From assembly GCA_013365325.1 (NCBI GenBank), contig JABVXV010000117.1:62001-126000 (forward strand): a stretch of DNA of 64,000 bases. Reading direction: 5' to 3'. Origin of the DNA: Dipetalonema caudispina. Taxonomy: Eukaryota; Nematoda; Chromadorea; Rhabditida; Onchocercidae. Under the pieces are notes generated by a model. It saw only the letters and a list, made by a program, of their open reading frames with translations, searched no databases and was not told where the DNA came from. Shown here piece after piece: positions 16,531 through 28,216 of the stretch (position 1 is its first letter; each line of letters opens with the position of its first letter). The position numbers and the translations under genes are program-made.

Positions 16531-18770
16531 TTATCCAGCACAAAAAGTGAACCCATTTGGTTTTTCAAAGACGAACTGGTGATAAACCTTGTACCTTTTA
16601 ATCTGCTTCCTCCCTAGCTTAGTTTGCCTATAATAAAAGATTCATGAATATACCTTCAGTACTTCCTCAACATTGCAAGGCACATGAAACAATCTTCCCA
16701 ATAAATCACCGGTACAGATATGTGGAATGAGTGGATAAACCCAGCGAAGTTTCTTCCTTTCGCTGATCATCATTCCACCTACCCATGCAGAATCCTTGTT
16801 TTCGTACAAGAAGAATAAATCTATTTTGATGTCTGCCGAATAAACGCTCACTTCTAATGAATCATTAATCTAAACAGAATTTTAATTTCCGTTTTTGGCA
16901 AATATGTGTTTGCAACGAAATAAATTTCAAAACTTTGTCTTTAATTTTATCAATGAATAAAGTTTTAACTTAATAAAAATGAAATTTCAATTTTTTTACG
17001 AATAAAACTTTAATCTTAGCAACTAATTAATAAATAAAACAATTACTTAATGGCCGCTTACTCCCTTAATTATGACAAACACAGTTTCGTTTAATTACGC
17101 AAAAAGAACAAACTTTTCCAAGGATCCAAAAAAGTTTGAAATCATTCGACTTCTCCATATTTTTCAACATCCTTAGATCTAGGGAAGTGATTTTCATCGC
17201 CATATCAACATCCGTAGTATCTTTGATAAACGAACATTCCCTGTACCAACCTGATATAAATTACTCTGCACTACACTGACTAAATCCTACAGTTTCCGGT
17301 TAATTTGGTCTTATTAACTTTCTTTTCATTGAAATAAGTAAACTGGCATAGGTAATGATACACTGGCAAGATCTTTCAAGACAATAATGGAAGCATGATT
17401 TTTTTCAGCTTGCTAATTACTGGTAGTGGCTTTCCTACGATACCAGATGGTAAAGGAGGAAGAGAAAACGAAGAGAAAGAGACGTGTATAGTTCGATCTC
17501 GAAAGAAAACTTCACTTCGTAATTTCATTCATAATTGAATTTAAATGTAGCAACGCTTATGTCACTAGAAACAAGAAGAAAGTGAAATTTAACACAATCT
17601 CAAGAATATTTGAAAATGAATTTAAGAAGACCAAGAAGAGTGCCGCCGAAAAGAAACGGTGTCGCCGCATAGGACTCGAGAAAATCACGAAATTTAGCCA
17701 TATTGTTGACATAATCATCAGGAATCACTGATTTATCCAAGCTACTCGAAACATTCAACTTAATGCAATCGAGGAATCTTCCATTGTCCCACTTCCGAAG
17801 GAATTCTTTCTTGTTCGCCGGTATCCACGTTTCTCGTTCGAATACATGTTTCTTGACTGCGTACAAACTATAAAGAATTTGTTCACTTCCTAGTTATTTA
17901 AAATTACAAAGATTATTCACTTTAACCATTTATTCAGTGTTCAGATAAATTGCCAAGACATATCAATGCGTCTCAGGAATTACTACTTGCGTCTCATTTA
18001 CGGTTATTAAACCGTCATTTGTCATTATCGTTGGTTTTGCCTTGGTATATCTTCCAAAGAAAATATAACAATATCCTTCTCTTTTATATTAACTTTTCTG
18101 CATACTGTTATTCAATTCTTAGATAAGTCCTAACATTCGCACAGTTTGTATTTCAAATGCAAAAAATTATTTCAAACCGACAAAAGCGACAGCTTTTAAT
18201 TCCCTGAAAGAATAGGAAACACAGCTGCTAAAATTATACCCATAAGCAGCTCGCAGATCTTCATCTCGCACAAATCTTACATAGTCTTCATTCGACGAAT
18301 TTACCATTCGATAGATAATGATGTTCTCAACTGTCATCGGATTTTTTGAATCATCATATGTACCGAAGACGTATTTATTAGGAATGATATCACAAAGCCA
18401 AAAGAGATGGTTGAATTGTTTCAAGTACTGCAGTTCCTCCTTTTCCTGAAGGGAAGCAAATGCGAGGGCTTGCAGTTGCAAATCTGCTTATCTTATATGG
18501 CACTCTACAGAATTGACCGGAAGAATTTCAACAAATAGATGGATATTATTTCTACTCTATGAAGAAGAAATGGAATCCGTGAAATTCAAAAATTCACACC
18601 AAGTGAACATTGCCATCAATAATATCAGAATGATTATCCGTTGCAGTTTTGTAATTGGTTAAATCTTGTACGCTGTTCCTAATATATTGTAAATAATAAA
18701 TTATCCCTGCCACCGCAATTATCGCAAGAAAAAACCGCAAGTAAAAATGCCTGGTTTTTAATAGCATCAT
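16531..18770 (-). CDS. Fukutin/LicD-family type II membrane glycan phosphotransferase-like protein
   Basis: Fukutin-family proteins are Golgi type II membrane enzymes that add ribitol- or other sugar-phosphates to glycans. Exons: 18770-18600, about 18481-18178, 17856-17632, 17250-17114, 16869-16654 and possibly 16602-16531. Residues about 10-28 form one membrane segment (FFLAIIAVAGIIYYL) after a short basic N-terminus, as expected for a Golgi signal anchor. The family core is clear: PFLFGGTLLG joined across an intron to WYRECSF, then the acidic motif DTTDVDMA, then DIKIDLFFLYE and the conserved LFHVPCNVEEVLK. The exon 1 to exon 2 junction does not close in phase in my hands, so a small exon or different start of exon 2 is missing. 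The end is uncertain: the proposed last exon (24 codons, after a 51-nt intron with a weak acceptor) does not look like the family's Trp-rich C-terminus. About 374 aa as modelled; human fukutin is longer. Confidence 0.72.
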
Positions 18771-18777
18771 TGTCCGT

Positions 18778-18803
18778 CATAACGTGCGCAGTAAAATAGT
18801 CTG
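18778..18803 (-). promoter_or_regulatory. Acceptor and out-of-frame upstream ATG of the fukutin-like gene
   Basis: TTGTTTTCAG on the minus strand gives a first exon base at 18800. An ATG at 18780 lies 10 nt before the chosen start (18770) and opens a different frame that overlaps the main ORF for about 33 codons before stopping. The downstream ATG was chosen because it gives the membrane anchor. Confidence 0.45.
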
Positions 18804-20105
18804 AAAACAAATGATACGTTCTGAATAATAGTAGTAACCAAAAGATATGAAGGAAGTGATAAACACCTGCTCTTTATTAAACAACGTGATTTCATATCTT
18901 ATCACAAAAATCTTTGACTTTCTAAACGCTAACATCATTGCAAAAGCTTCGCAAAAAATTCTTCAGTTTATCACCTCTAACGGCATTTCTTGACTACTGA
19001 CGAGGATCTTTCCACTTATTACCCCAATAATAACTTATCATCATCTACCTGTTTCCAGTACGCTTCTTTTTACCCAGCCTGAGTTCCACAATTAGGGTTC
19101 ACAGTTCTTACTCCCTTTAAGAAGTTCTCAAACAAAATGTCAGCCAAAACAATATACGATCAGAAAGAAACAATACTGTTGCTAGGACACGAATGGAAGA
19201 CAATTTAAAGTAAACGATTTAAGCAGCAAAATATAGAACAAAACGCAGGATTGGGACTGTAGTTAGTTATTAATAAGATAACGTTTGATGACAAGAAGTG
19301 GAACATTGATAAAGCTAGAGATAAAAAGGATTGAATCTGGTAAACAGAGTAAGATTAAGCATCAAGATAAGGATAATAGTATTATTGATGGACAATTGAT
19401 AACTGATAATAGTGTTAAGAGATAAGCGATTATTGCAAGTAATCTATACGAATATTTCAGAAAAAAAAAAGTGAGAAAAAAAAAAAAAAGGAACATTTGA
19501 TGGTAAACATTTTAGAATAGAAATTTCAGAGAATGATATAAAATTTGGGATTATATTCAATTATGTATTTCATACACAGAGTGGAATTATTCTCATCTCT
19601 TTTTTTTTTTTCTCTCTCCCAAACATTTAGAAGTAAATGAATGTATGAAATAAGGATAGAATGTACATGAACAAGTGATTAATACTAATTTAATACTGTT
19701 TTGTGATATATTTTATCATCTCTTTTAAATAACACATAGAGTTTTTTTTTTAATTAGCAGATTATCTTTGAATAACATCATTTTCAAGTGCAATCAATTG
19801 TACTAAAACTAAAATTGGTGAGGGATATGAAACGATATTATAAAACAATTATGATTCATTCTTATAAAATTTCTTCCATATTCATAACACATTGAGGATT
19901 CTATAAGTCTTAATGAGCTGTTTCAAATGCGTTAATTTAGTTTAGAATTCATTTCAAAAATTTTAAATCTAAATCCTACTAGTTCGAAGATATACTTAGT
20001 GCAAAGGATTCAAAGAAACATATGCATAAGTGAAGCAAGAACAAAAAGTAAGACATTCTAGTTCAATTTATTGGGAAATCTTTTCTCGAAACATTAGCAA
20101 CTTCA
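18804..20105. other. AT-rich interval without recognised genes
   Basis: Upstream region of the fukutin-like gene. Poly-A and poly-T runs occur near 19460-19490 and 19600. No coding exon was recognised. Confidence 0.5.
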
Positions 20106-21258
20106 ATTAAAAGCAAAATGGTAAATAAGGTGACAACAGCTCATTAATAATGCAAATCAAAATTTAGCATTCATGTAAAATGAAAGAGTATCCTTCGAGT
20201 ATATTCTTTTTTTACCTCATTCACATAGGATTGTTTACAAAATATGGTTGAGAAATGGAGGTAATAATAGGTTATGTCTTTTTCTCTTGTTTTGATATCT
20301 CAGTCTGTTTACTTGAAAAAGATCTCTCTAGAATTTTGGCAACATTTCAACTACAAAATTATAAGTTAATTATTTCACCAATAGAAAAACTGCGTCAACA
20401 ATGATAACACATCAATTTTTATTCTTTTGATTAGCCATTCTTTATTCTTTCCAAATCAAAGTTTGTTCTATTGAAAATTCTAAGGTTGAGATAAAAATTT
20501 CCAGAATATCACTTCTAAAATTATTAGAATTCCGTGTTGAATCTTGCCGATTCTAACGATCACATATTCAATCGCTGCGATTCCAAACTATGATGAATAG
20601 AGCAGAGAAATTAGAGTAACTCACTTTACATATTGCTTTGCTGTGAATAAATTGAAAATTAAAATACCGCATTTTATGCAAAATAAAGAAGTCTCTTCTT
20701 ATTAGCATTACCATATGACCATATGATAAGGTTTTACTTACCATCCAATTTCGCTGCTGAATTCATCATAGTTTGGAATCGCAACGATTGAATATGTGAT
20801 GGTAGGTTAGAATCGGCAAAATTCAACACGGAATTCTAATAATTTTAAAAGTGATATTCTAGGAATTTTTATCTCAACCTTAGAATTTTCAATAGAACAA
20901 ACTTTTGGGAATAATGAAGAATGGCTATCCAAAAGAATGAAAATTGATTTTATGTGTTATCATTGTTGACGCAGTTTTTCTATTGGTGAAATAATTAACT
21001 TATAATTTTGTAGTTGAAATGTTGCCAAAATTCTAGAGAGGTCTTTTTCAAGTAAACAGACTGAGATATCAAAACAAGAGAAAAAGACATAACCTATTAT
21101 TACCTCCATTTCTCAACCATATTTTGTAAACAATCCTATGTGAATGAGGTAAAAAGAGAACATACTCGAAAGATACTCCTTCATTTTACATAGATGCTAA
21201 ATTGTGATTTGTATCATTAATGAGCTGTTGTCACCTTATTTACCATTTCTCTTTTAAT
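20106..21258. repeat. Large inverted (foldback) repeat, arms about 500 bp
   Basis: The left arm runs from about 20106 to 20605 and the right arm from about 20756 to 21258, as reverse complements with scattered substitutions and small indels. The outer ends ATTAAAAG (20106) and CTTTTAAT (21251-21258) mark the boundaries; the inner ends are near GATGAATAGAGCAG and CTGCTGAATTCATC. A spacer of about 150 bp contains a short CCATATGACCATATGA motif. Neither arm carries a convincing protein. The structure resembles a foldback transposon, a large MITE, or a recent palindromic duplication. I could not find a clear target-site duplication. Confidence 0.9.
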
Positions 21259-21259
21259 A

Positions 21260-21310
21260 AAAAATGGACTTGGATCAGAATACGAACTATTCTGATCAAA
21301 GTTCATTTTT
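21260..21310. repeat. Short hairpin abutting the foldback repeat
   Basis: 21260-21280 (AAAAATGGACTTGGATCAGAA) is the imperfect reverse complement of 21290-21310, with a 9-nt loop and two mismatched positions. It begins 2 nt outside the large repeat. The stem is about 21 bp, too short for a typical animal pre-miRNA. Confidence 0.75.
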
Positions 21311-22720
21311 ATTGGACGGTACAAAAGGATTAAGAGAGAAAGTTTTGTCGAGGAATCTAACAAAATTTAGTACTGTGACCATCACTTATGACTGTATGTA
21401 AATTACACAGGTAGGGGAAACGATCTAGGAGAAGTGGGAGAAGGCTGAAATTCATATCCTTCAGTAGGTAATCCTCAGCAGGTTGTTTTGGTCATGCAAA
21501 ATACAACTGCATTGCTGGAAATAATATCATCACCTCTACTAACAAACGTCAAATTTAGAAGGCAGAAGTTGTTGCGTTGAATATCCTTCCGTATCCAGCA
21601 GAGAATATTTTGTTTTTTGTTGTAAAGTGACGGTTCACGTATTCGGCATACAATGATACAAACATATACACATGCATACATACGTATTATCTGAATGGAA
21701 GAGTGCTTGGTGGCAGTTCAGACGACTTCATCAGTAATAATTTCATTTTTATAAGGATCTTTTTTATTTCATTTTTATGAGTGGAAGTACCGTTGGTCGG
21801 TTTACAGAATATTATTTTTTTTAGTGTCATCAACATTTCGAAATATTTCAGGCTGGATACAATTTCAAAATTAAATTGCAAATTTAAGTGAGCAAACATT
21901 AAATTCCCTTAAAACGTAGAAATCCCGTTATTTAATAAAAGTAGAAGGTTGGGATTGTAATTGAAAAGGTCTTGGAAAAGTGATATGTCGATGTTTCAAG
22001 ACTTAATTCATTTAAGGAAATTATTTTTTTCCGCGTTTCGTCATTTTCTCATATTCAGTTCTTTCTTCCAGAAAATTTTGAGATAAAAAATTTGAGCAGA
22101 AGTTAGTTAGAAGTTTCATTCATGTCATCTCATTGGTCAGTTTTCTTTTTTCATTTATTTGAGCCAGTATTAATTGCTTATTTGCTTATTAGATTTTCAA
22201 TGATTAAAGATGAATATTTATAATATCTGATCCATTGCTTTTACCAAACGAAACCGAAATGATTTAAATTTGAAATTTGGATAAATCAAAACATAGCAGT
22301 GTTGAGATTTATTGATACAATAATGTAGTAGCAACGAAATTCTACATTGTTCTGTTAACTTATCGCCGCTATTACTATTTTGCAAAGATTAGCGATATAA
22401 GCGGTAACGATTCATAAGTTGATGCTCCCGGTTCGTAGGATTATTGACACTTCTCTTTTACCTGTTTATGGTAGTCGTCTGATTTTTGTTCACTTTTTTC
22501 TACGGATAATCATTAGGAAATAAGTAGCAGGTGCTCTAAATTTCACGAATAATTTATTAAAAATAAAATGTCGCTGAAGAAGGATGCTGAAGCGATTAAA
22601 AATACTGGTCAAAAGGAATCCGAACAGCATTACTGTTGCCTGAAGAGATGAAACGGAACAGTATGGATGAAATCTTGTTTTGAAGATATAAAAGTTATGG
22701 GGTGATTATCTTCATTAGCA
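21311..22720. other. AT-rich interval without recognised genes
   Basis: Two minus-strand ORFs of about 70 codons (21475-21899) show no family features. Nothing else was recognised. Confidence 0.45.
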
Positions 22721-22723
22721 AGT

Positions 22724-22800
22724 AATTATTTGCTCTATTTTATTTGTCATTAATCAAATAAAATAGAGCAAATAATTGTCATTAGTCAAATAAAATAGAG
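22724..22800. repeat. Perfect 23-bp palindromic hairpin plus a third half-copy
   Basis: 22724-22746 (AATTATTTGCTCTATTTTAT...) is exactly complementary to 22755-22777, separated by the 8-nt loop TCATTAAT. The 14-nt core CAAATAAAATAGAG then recurs directly at 22787-22800, preceded by a near-copy of the loop (TCATTAGT). The arrangement suggests slippage or template switching during repair. Confidence 0.9.
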
Positions 22801-25800
22801 TAATATAACTCAATGTAATCGGAAATTTGAATTTGAAATAAGAAATAAGCCTTGTTAAACTCAAATATGAACTAAGCTGACTAAAGTTAGACGAAGTAGG
22901 CATTTATTTTTGAAATTCCCAAAAATTGAAGAAAAAACATGTTGGTTCTTAACAAGTTTCATCTGCAATGTAAATATCATTTACGAATAGAGTAGTCCAA
23001 TGGATTATGCAAATCACGCAATTCACGCACTCGTATAACAGACAGAACGTGTTTTACTAAGATTACCCAAATAAAAGTGTACAAAGAGACCCATGTTTTG
23101 CCATTTCAGGATAGCCGCTTTCTTGCGAAACGCATTTTGTTGCGTGTAGTGACCAACGTGCAGTATGATCTGAATTACATTTCACAATCATTTTATTTGG
23201 AAGTACTCTTTCTATTATTGGATATCATTACCAATGTTATTACCTTGCTTTTTCATACTTCCCTACATTATTACTTGTTCAGCAAGCAGAAATTTCAGAA
23301 TTCACGAGCCACTCATCTTGTTGCTAGCGCTGTCGAACTCACGACATTGTCATATGGAAATGACTACTATCAGATCGGTCCATTTCATCTACCGGTAATA
23401 GGTGATTTGAACTGTAAGATCTAGGATGATAATGCAGCACTGATAATGCTTTGGTTGATTTGCTTGCTTGAGATATTCGCAGAATACAATATTGCTATCG
23501 AAGGAAGTAATTCGATCAAACTGCGCAGGAGGAATTTTAATTACAGTTATGTTAAACCTCTATTAAGGGCTAAAATAGACAATTTCTTTTCCATCTAATC
23601 TAACCTTTCAACAAAGGCAAATGTGGAAGGTAATCCTTGTTGGAAACTTGTTTGCCAACTTCTAGTCAATCGACTTAGACATATTTTGAAAATTTGAGAA
23701 ATGAGAGAAGTTAAGATAATATTTTATCAAATGTTATTGATCTTTAGAAGCTTCCGCCAAATTTAATCAAGCAGCCGTAATTCAAATGAAGAATCCGAAG
23801 TTTCTTTCAAACGAATTTCTAATTTTATTTTTGCAAATATTTCAAGCGAAATTTCTTGGAATTTTCTAGCGTTGCAACTGGAAACGTATTAAAGATGTTC
23901 TGTAGTGCAAGATGATTTTCATAAAAATCAAATTTCGAGCCATTAGCTACATTTCACTGAGTAATAGACCAATTCGTATCAGAAATTGGAGGCACACTCT
24001 TAGTAATAAGAATTAAAAAGACAGTTATTGATAGAAGTGATATGATTGGTTTAATGAACTGATCCCTTTGACCTTTGAATCAATCTAATAATGATGTAGG
24101 AGGAAGAGCAGGCAATTTGATGCATCTTACCGAGGTCATAGAGCTTATAACAACATGAAATCATATCTGACATCTGCAAATAGAAGCTTTACGATTTCAA
24201 TTCCTATTATAGGAGAATATAGATGTCTTATAATCTATAGTCATGTTTGAATTCATAATTAATTTTATGGTTTAAATTTGACTGAACATTTATTTCGAGC
24301 ATAAAAATGAAATCGGAAAGGGAAAATTATTGAAAGGATGTAATAAGGCATAAAATTTAGATTTCTTCTGCACGTAAACTTTAACATCAACATACGGATA
24401 TAGAGCCCTGAAGGGTAAGTGCACAAAGTGATACTTTTATTTTTCCTGAAGAATTCAACATTAAGAGAAAAATGGGCAGATGATTCAATGAATGGTTTCA
24501 AAGGGGAAAGAAAGGGAAATAAACGAAAAAGCATTGATTCATTAATAATTTCTGAAAGCATTGGTCCTATTTTTGTATATTGTTTAATTTATAATTTCTG
24601 AAAGTGCCTTTTAAATTAATTTTTATATTTTAAGAAAATAACATGTTTGCTAATAACACAAAGTTCCATTTATTGACATCTATATAATCCGTCTTTTTAC
24701 TTGGGAAATATAGAAAGAAAAGTAATAAATGTGTTCTTTGCTTCTCGTTTTCGAATATATAACAAATTATGAAGTGACCATTTGACCTCCACGTAGCGAA
24801 ACAACAACTAATCTGTACTATACAGAAAAAAAAGTCAAAACAACAATAATAACCTTGTAATAATCTGCGAATATCAACAATAAAAGGAAATTAGCGATTT
24901 AAAGTTCTGTAGTTAAGATTTTATCAAAAATCAAACTGACCAATTTGCAGAAATGAAAAAAGCGAGGGGTGTTTGTTTGGTCTGTCATTTATGTTAAGAA
25001 AACAATAAGTTTAATTTGAACTGTTGTGCATTCACTAAAGTGGTTGAATGATTAGATTTATGAGATAATAGGAATAATTTCCTTCTAAAAATCTCGTAAA
25101 TGAGTAAATGCTTAGCCATAGTTTCTTTAGCTTAGGCTTTCTAGTTTAATTGAGAGCAACTGTTAATTCAAATTCTCCGGTGGAAAATGTTGAAGAGCAC
25201 AGAAGACAATGATTGAGTAAGATCTGCATTTTATCTTTCAAATATTTTTTAAATTACTTTGCGAGAGATTTATTAAGGAAATATGTGTTACCTACTATTT
25301 GCTACACGATATGAAAACTTCAAAAAGGTTTGAGTTGTAAAAATAAGGAAAATACATGGAATTTTTAAGAAAGCAAGAAGATAGTAATTCTTGTGCCACA
25401 TTATAAGTCGGTAAATTTGAACACACAATTCTAAATAGTGGCGCATTTCAGAAGAATTTGTTTTCCTTCCTTGCTTTATTCCTTCTGCTTTCCATTTGAC
25501 GTTTTTCTCTGTTCTTTTGAATGGTTCGATTAAAATCAACATGATAAAGTAGAAATGATGTTTAACTTTCATTTCAGCTTTTTTTTTTTCTCCTTTCGTT
25601 CATCGCTTTATTCACCGCATTTTTTTTGATATTTTTATGTTTGATTTACAAAGGAAAAAGAATCAATACGCCAAACTCTTATAACATCGAAATAGAAGCT
25701 CAAATAAGAAAGTTTTTTCATACTTTGGATTGTTTATGAAAATTAATACAAAGTGAAATTTAATTCAATTAAAAATAAACTGAGTGTCACGTTGCATTGT

Positions 25801-27549
25801 GGTAGTCTAAATATTAAATAGTGACATCTTTCCGGGTTTATAGTATAAAACTAAAATAGAGATAGAAAGAAAAATTGATATGACTTCATCTGAGACTAGA
25901 ATAAGCCAAACATCTTCATTTGTCAGATAATTTACAATTCGTCTAGTCCAACTGACTCCATGTCTTGCATTCATTATCATTCTTTGATCAGTTCATCATA
26001 AGAAGCTCTTTCGAAAGAGAGCAAAGACAATAAATCATCAAAAATAAAGTTGAAGTGATCACCCTGATAACTTGGATCAATATAAACATGTGGATGTAAT
26101 GTATAATCGATAGAAAGTTGCTAAATTGTGTCAATTCCCTTCAATTTATTTCGAATTCTTGGATGTTTCAGGCAAAAAGGGCTCAAATCCCTTCCATTAC
26201 CTTTCTTCTCTTCTTTGCTATTTCAAAAATGTAATCATTCCTGTCCATGATGGAGAGGCTCGAAGTGAAAGAATTTTGAAATTCAAAAGATTGCTGTCAA
26301 AATGTTTCTTTCTATCAGTCATTGGATTCGAAATCAGTGACAGTTATGCTGAAAACAATAAAATTGTGCCTCGTTTAGAAATTCTTTACACATTTCCAGA
26401 AAACAACTTTAAAAATCTTAAATTGTTACATTTTGAAATATAATTTCGTCCAATAGAACCTTGCTTCTCACTTGAAACAAAAAGATAATAAGAATCGAGA
26501 AAAGTAGTAAGATGATAAAAAGATATTAATTAGGTTCGATGACTTAAAGGAAAGTTACGGGGTAAATTCATGATGACATCATTTCTCAATGAAAAGTAGA
26601 TTATAAAAAATTAATGTGTTGAGACTTCATCAGGAAGTTCGAAAACTCTATGCATCTTCAGAAAGTAAAAAAAGTTCAAAAGCTCCATGTATCTTTTGGA
26701 GAAAATACAAATTATTCTTCGTTATATGAACTTGAAGACATAAATTTAGGAACAATTGTAAAAAGGCAAATCTGTCTGTTATTTAGTTGTTCATTAATGA
26801 ATCCTCATCCATCGTTGGACTCACACATTTTCGAGGACAAACGTAGTTTTTCCAGAATTTTACAGAAGACTTCGCATACAGTTGCAAAGGAAAGCTTATG
26901 ATGCACAAAAGCATGACTACAAAATTCAAAAATCGTCTTTGTGAAGTTCTTAATTTTTGAGATTTGCAAGATGAGTATTCAGATAAGTTTCTAATATCCT
27001 TTTTAAGATGTTGTGACTGGTGTCAAGACTAGTGATCCAAAATATGTAGTACTCCAATAGATAGTGAACTCGAGTATCGTTGATTTAGGCATTATCTAAT
27101 TTAGAATGTTAACGAAAGCTGGATTTCCATTAATTTCAATCCCATTATTTTCGGGAATCACAAAAATGAAAGTTCAGAGCACTTACGAATCATTCATTTA
27201 TTCTTGTTACAACTCAAGATCCACAGATTTCATTGACGAATTGATTTATAAAAAGATAAACCATATGCCAAGATGCTTTTTAACTTTTGATATCTTCTTC
27301 AGAAACAAAAAACGAATGGTAACCACACTTCAGATTTGGAGAATCGATCAACAAATTCCATTTTCTATCCATCACTATTTAATATTAACTGATGTGTGCT
27401 AAATGACTAGTAATCTTGTAGTACCTACCGCTTACACCGTTCACTTATCACAGTACGACGATTACACATTTCCTATCAATTTTGAAATAAATACGTTTTA
27501 CAAGAAAATATCACAATAATATTTCTAAATTAAATACATCTCAACAAAA
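22801..27549. other. Gene-poor interval with a few unassigned plus-strand ORFs
   Basis: No family was recognised. The longest ORF is 23077-23424 (+, 115 codons), with a hydrophobic middle (VLFLLLDIITNVITLLF). A run of plus-strand ORFs follows at 26126-26443, 26650-26901 and 27106-27402. In DNA this AT-rich, ORFs of this size occur by chance across 64 kb, so none is annotated as a gene. Confidence 0.4.
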
Positions 27550-28216
27550 TTACTTCTCAAAATCAATACAGCAACTATTTATGCAGTAACGTTCGCCAGT
27601 TTCCTTTGGTCCATCATCGAAAACATGGCCCAAATGAGCATTACACTTAAAGGATGTAAATTAAGGGTTTCTTGAATTTTACACTTCAAAAGGATATGAA
27701 ATTGTGTGGTAAATAATGAACTGTCTTCTGTTTGTTTCAGAGGAAAAACGTTACAGCCTCATATGAAGCTTCAAATCTTCTTGATGTGTTCTTATTACGA
27801 AATGATATATTCACCTGTTTACACCGTACCTCGACACGTTCCATTCCCATTGAAGTATCTTTTAATCTCACTATGTTCAAATCATTGTCCACAGATTTTG
27901 AAAAAGCTGGCCACCCGCAGCCCGATTTAAACTTAGCGTCTGATCTGAAATTTAAATTAATTTATACTTTTAAAAAGAAGATTTCATTTAATCGTTAAAC
28001 TTCTACAATAAAAAGTATACCTGAAAAGTTGTGCCCCACAGCAGCGACAGACATATAATCCGGGCTCAAAGTGTTTGTCAAATTTTCCTGAAAACGGTCT
28101 TTCGGTACCACCCTCTCGAGCAACACTATATTCCAAAGGATTTAAAACCTTCCTCCACTCTTCTGGTGTTACCTGCTGTGGATCTTGCTTGCCCAGCGCA
28201 TCTATTGCACTTTTTC
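27550..28216 (-). CDS. Methionine-R-sulfoxide reductase (MsrB), N-terminus unresolved
   Basis: Reduces the R-epimer of methionine sulfoxide in oxidised proteins. Exons: 28216-28021, 27944-27815, 27645-27550; they join in phase and end CCIDFEK-stop. The SelR fold is unmistakable: [15 protein letters not shown], then [11 protein letters not shown], then the first zinc CxxC in [13 protein letters not shown], the second zinc CxxC formed across the intron in [16 protein letters not shown], and the catalytic motif GERYCINS. The catalytic residue is Cys, not selenocysteine. About 140 residues are placed. The first exon needs one base from an upstream exon that I could not fix; reading through to an ATG at 28256 keeps the frame open but crosses a strong TTTTCAG acceptor. 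A minus-strand ATG near 28412 (MAASSRGLLN) could head a targeting-peptide exon but does not join in phase. Confidence 0.88.

Noticed and set aside
21260..21310. Hairpin as a possible microRNA precursor
   Set aside because: The stem is only about 21 bp with a small loop, shorter than usual animal pre-miRNAs, and it adjoins a repeat.
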